Source of the DNA: Chitinophaga varians
GTDB lineage: Bacteria > Bacteroidota > Bacteroidia > Chitinophagales > Chitinophagaceae
Direction: 5' to 3'
DNA length: 64,000 nucleotides
Assembly (NCBI RefSeq): GCF_012641275.1
Contig: NZ_JABAIA010000004.1
Span: 558,001-622,000 of the forward strand
Position 1 is the first letter of the stretch; every line of letters begins with the position of its first letter. The translations under genes were made by a program, and so were the position numbers. Positions 63,521 through 64,000 of the stretch are shown here, piece after piece. Under the pieces are notes generated by a model. That model was not told the origin of the DNA. It made no database searches and saw nothing but the letters and a program-made list of their open reading frames with translations.

Positions 63521-64000
63521 TTACTGAGCGTTTGCAACCAGTTCCACGGTGAGATCGAAATCATCGTAGATGGCTTTGTCGCCTATGCCTTCAAAGAAGT
63601 TTTTGGAACCGTAACGGATGTTGTATTTGGTACGGTCTACCTTAATGTCCGCTTTGGCAGTCAGTTTGTTGCCTGCAACAGCTACGGTGGCAGGGAAGGT
63701 GATCGGGTTGGTAATGCCTTTGATAGTCAGGTTACCGGTAATGTCGTATTTACCGTTGCCTTTAGACGCTACTTTCGTGATCACGAAATTGGCAGCAGGG
63801 TATTTCTCTACGCCGAAGAAGTCTTCGCTTTTCAGGTGGCCCACCAGTTTAGCGTTACCGTCTGCATCTTTGATGTCGGTAACTGCGATGCTGCGGGTGT
63901 CGAGGGAGAAATTACCACCTTTCAGTACGTTGTTCTCTACGTCCAGTTTGCCGTCGGCGACATTGATAGTGCCGCTGTGCTGACCGGTTACTTTTTTGCC
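63521..64000 (-). CDS. YceI-family periplasmic protein, N-terminus cut off by window edge
   Basis: 160 codons in one frame run from the window edge to the stop at 63521; the true start lies outside. The visible part is the YceI beta-barrel: DGKLDVENNVLKGGNFSLDT, then HLKSEDFFGVEKYPAANFVI and GNLTIKGITNPITFPATVAV. YceI proteins bind isoprenoid-like chains in the periplasm and are linked to polyisoprenoid or stress functions. Internal Met at 63844 is not the start. Confidence 0.92.
   Translation of the reverse strand, partial: GKKVTGQHSGTINVADGKLDVENNVLKGGNFSLDTRSIAVTDIKDADGNAKLVGHLKSEDFFGVEKYPAANFVITKVASKGNGKYDITGNLTIKGITNPITFPATVAVAGNKLTAKADIKVDRTKYNIRYGSKNFFEGIGDKAIYDDFDLTVELVANAQ

Noticed and set aside
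1..64000. tRNA, rRNA, CRISPR array, transposase, prophage
   Set aside because: No cloverleaf, regular spaced repeats, DDE/HUH enzymes or phage structural genes were seen; the tail-fibre-like protein is alone and carries a signal peptide.

Overview
The window reads as chromosomal DNA of a Bacteroidota member, most likely a Chitinophaga-like member of the Chitinophagaceae. The evidence is two SusC/SusD outer-membrane pairs, an ECF sigma/FecR pair with a DUF4974 tail, LytTR two-component signalling, DUF3347 and HYC_CC_PP copper-locus proteins, lipoproteins with Bacteroidota-type lipoboxes, and several start-proximal TAnnTTTG elements, the -7 box of the Bacteroidota housekeeping sigma factor. No rRNA, tRNA, prophage, transposase or CRISPR array was found. 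Both ends cut through genes: a TlpA-like thioredoxin on the left and a YceI protein on the right.

Layout. 1-7760: a SusC(with STN domain)/SusD/TlpA operon on the minus strand, divergent from an ECF sigma factor and FecR anti-sigma pair that probably controls it; the SusCD part looks more AT-rich than the rest. 7764-15519: a five-gene minus-strand operon for a tripartite HAE1-type RND efflux pump that also carries a LytS-type kinase and a LytTR regulator; a 12-base direct repeat with a 21-base period lies upstream. 15672-18108: a small cassette of a PchR-like AraC regulator, a membrane protein and a surface protein with a coiled-coil end, again with a 21-base-period direct repeat upstream of the regulator. 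18680-27991: a copper/heavy-metal efflux block (HYC_CC_PP protein, CusA-type pump split in two frames at an A7 run, TolC, two adaptors, two DUF3347 lipoproteins, a haem-binding protein). 28128-32069: a Crp/Fnr regulator followed by a TauE/SafE exporter, two half-size YeeE/YedE transporters and a persulfide-dioxygenase/rhodanese fusion; two promoters here share one operator design.

32214-34338 holds small redox and accessory genes. 34429-44598 is a polysaccharide utilisation locus: LacI regulator, palindromic operators, SusC, SusD, a double alpha/beta-hydrolase, a GH109-type NAD-dependent glycosidase and glucosamine-6-phosphate deaminase, which together suggest use of N-acetylhexosamine glycans. 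44656-58951 is a mixed set of single genes (serine hydrolase, metallophosphoesterase, sterol desaturase-like enzyme, KAS III, PhzF, PEP-mutase-like enzyme, GH78 rhamnosidase, BtuB-like receptor). Several convergent gene ends here carry long perfect hairpins, and a structured 200-base repeat-like element sits at about 48.1-48.3 kb. 58958-63278 is an operon of a di-haem peroxidase, a TonB-dependent receptor and a DUF4397 lipoprotein.

The most distinctive signals are regulatory and structural rather than a wholly new gene system: the homopolymer-split CusA, the paired Crp/Fnr promoters, the LytTR-like and AraC-like direct repeats next to their presumed regulators, and the repeat/hairpin family between genes.
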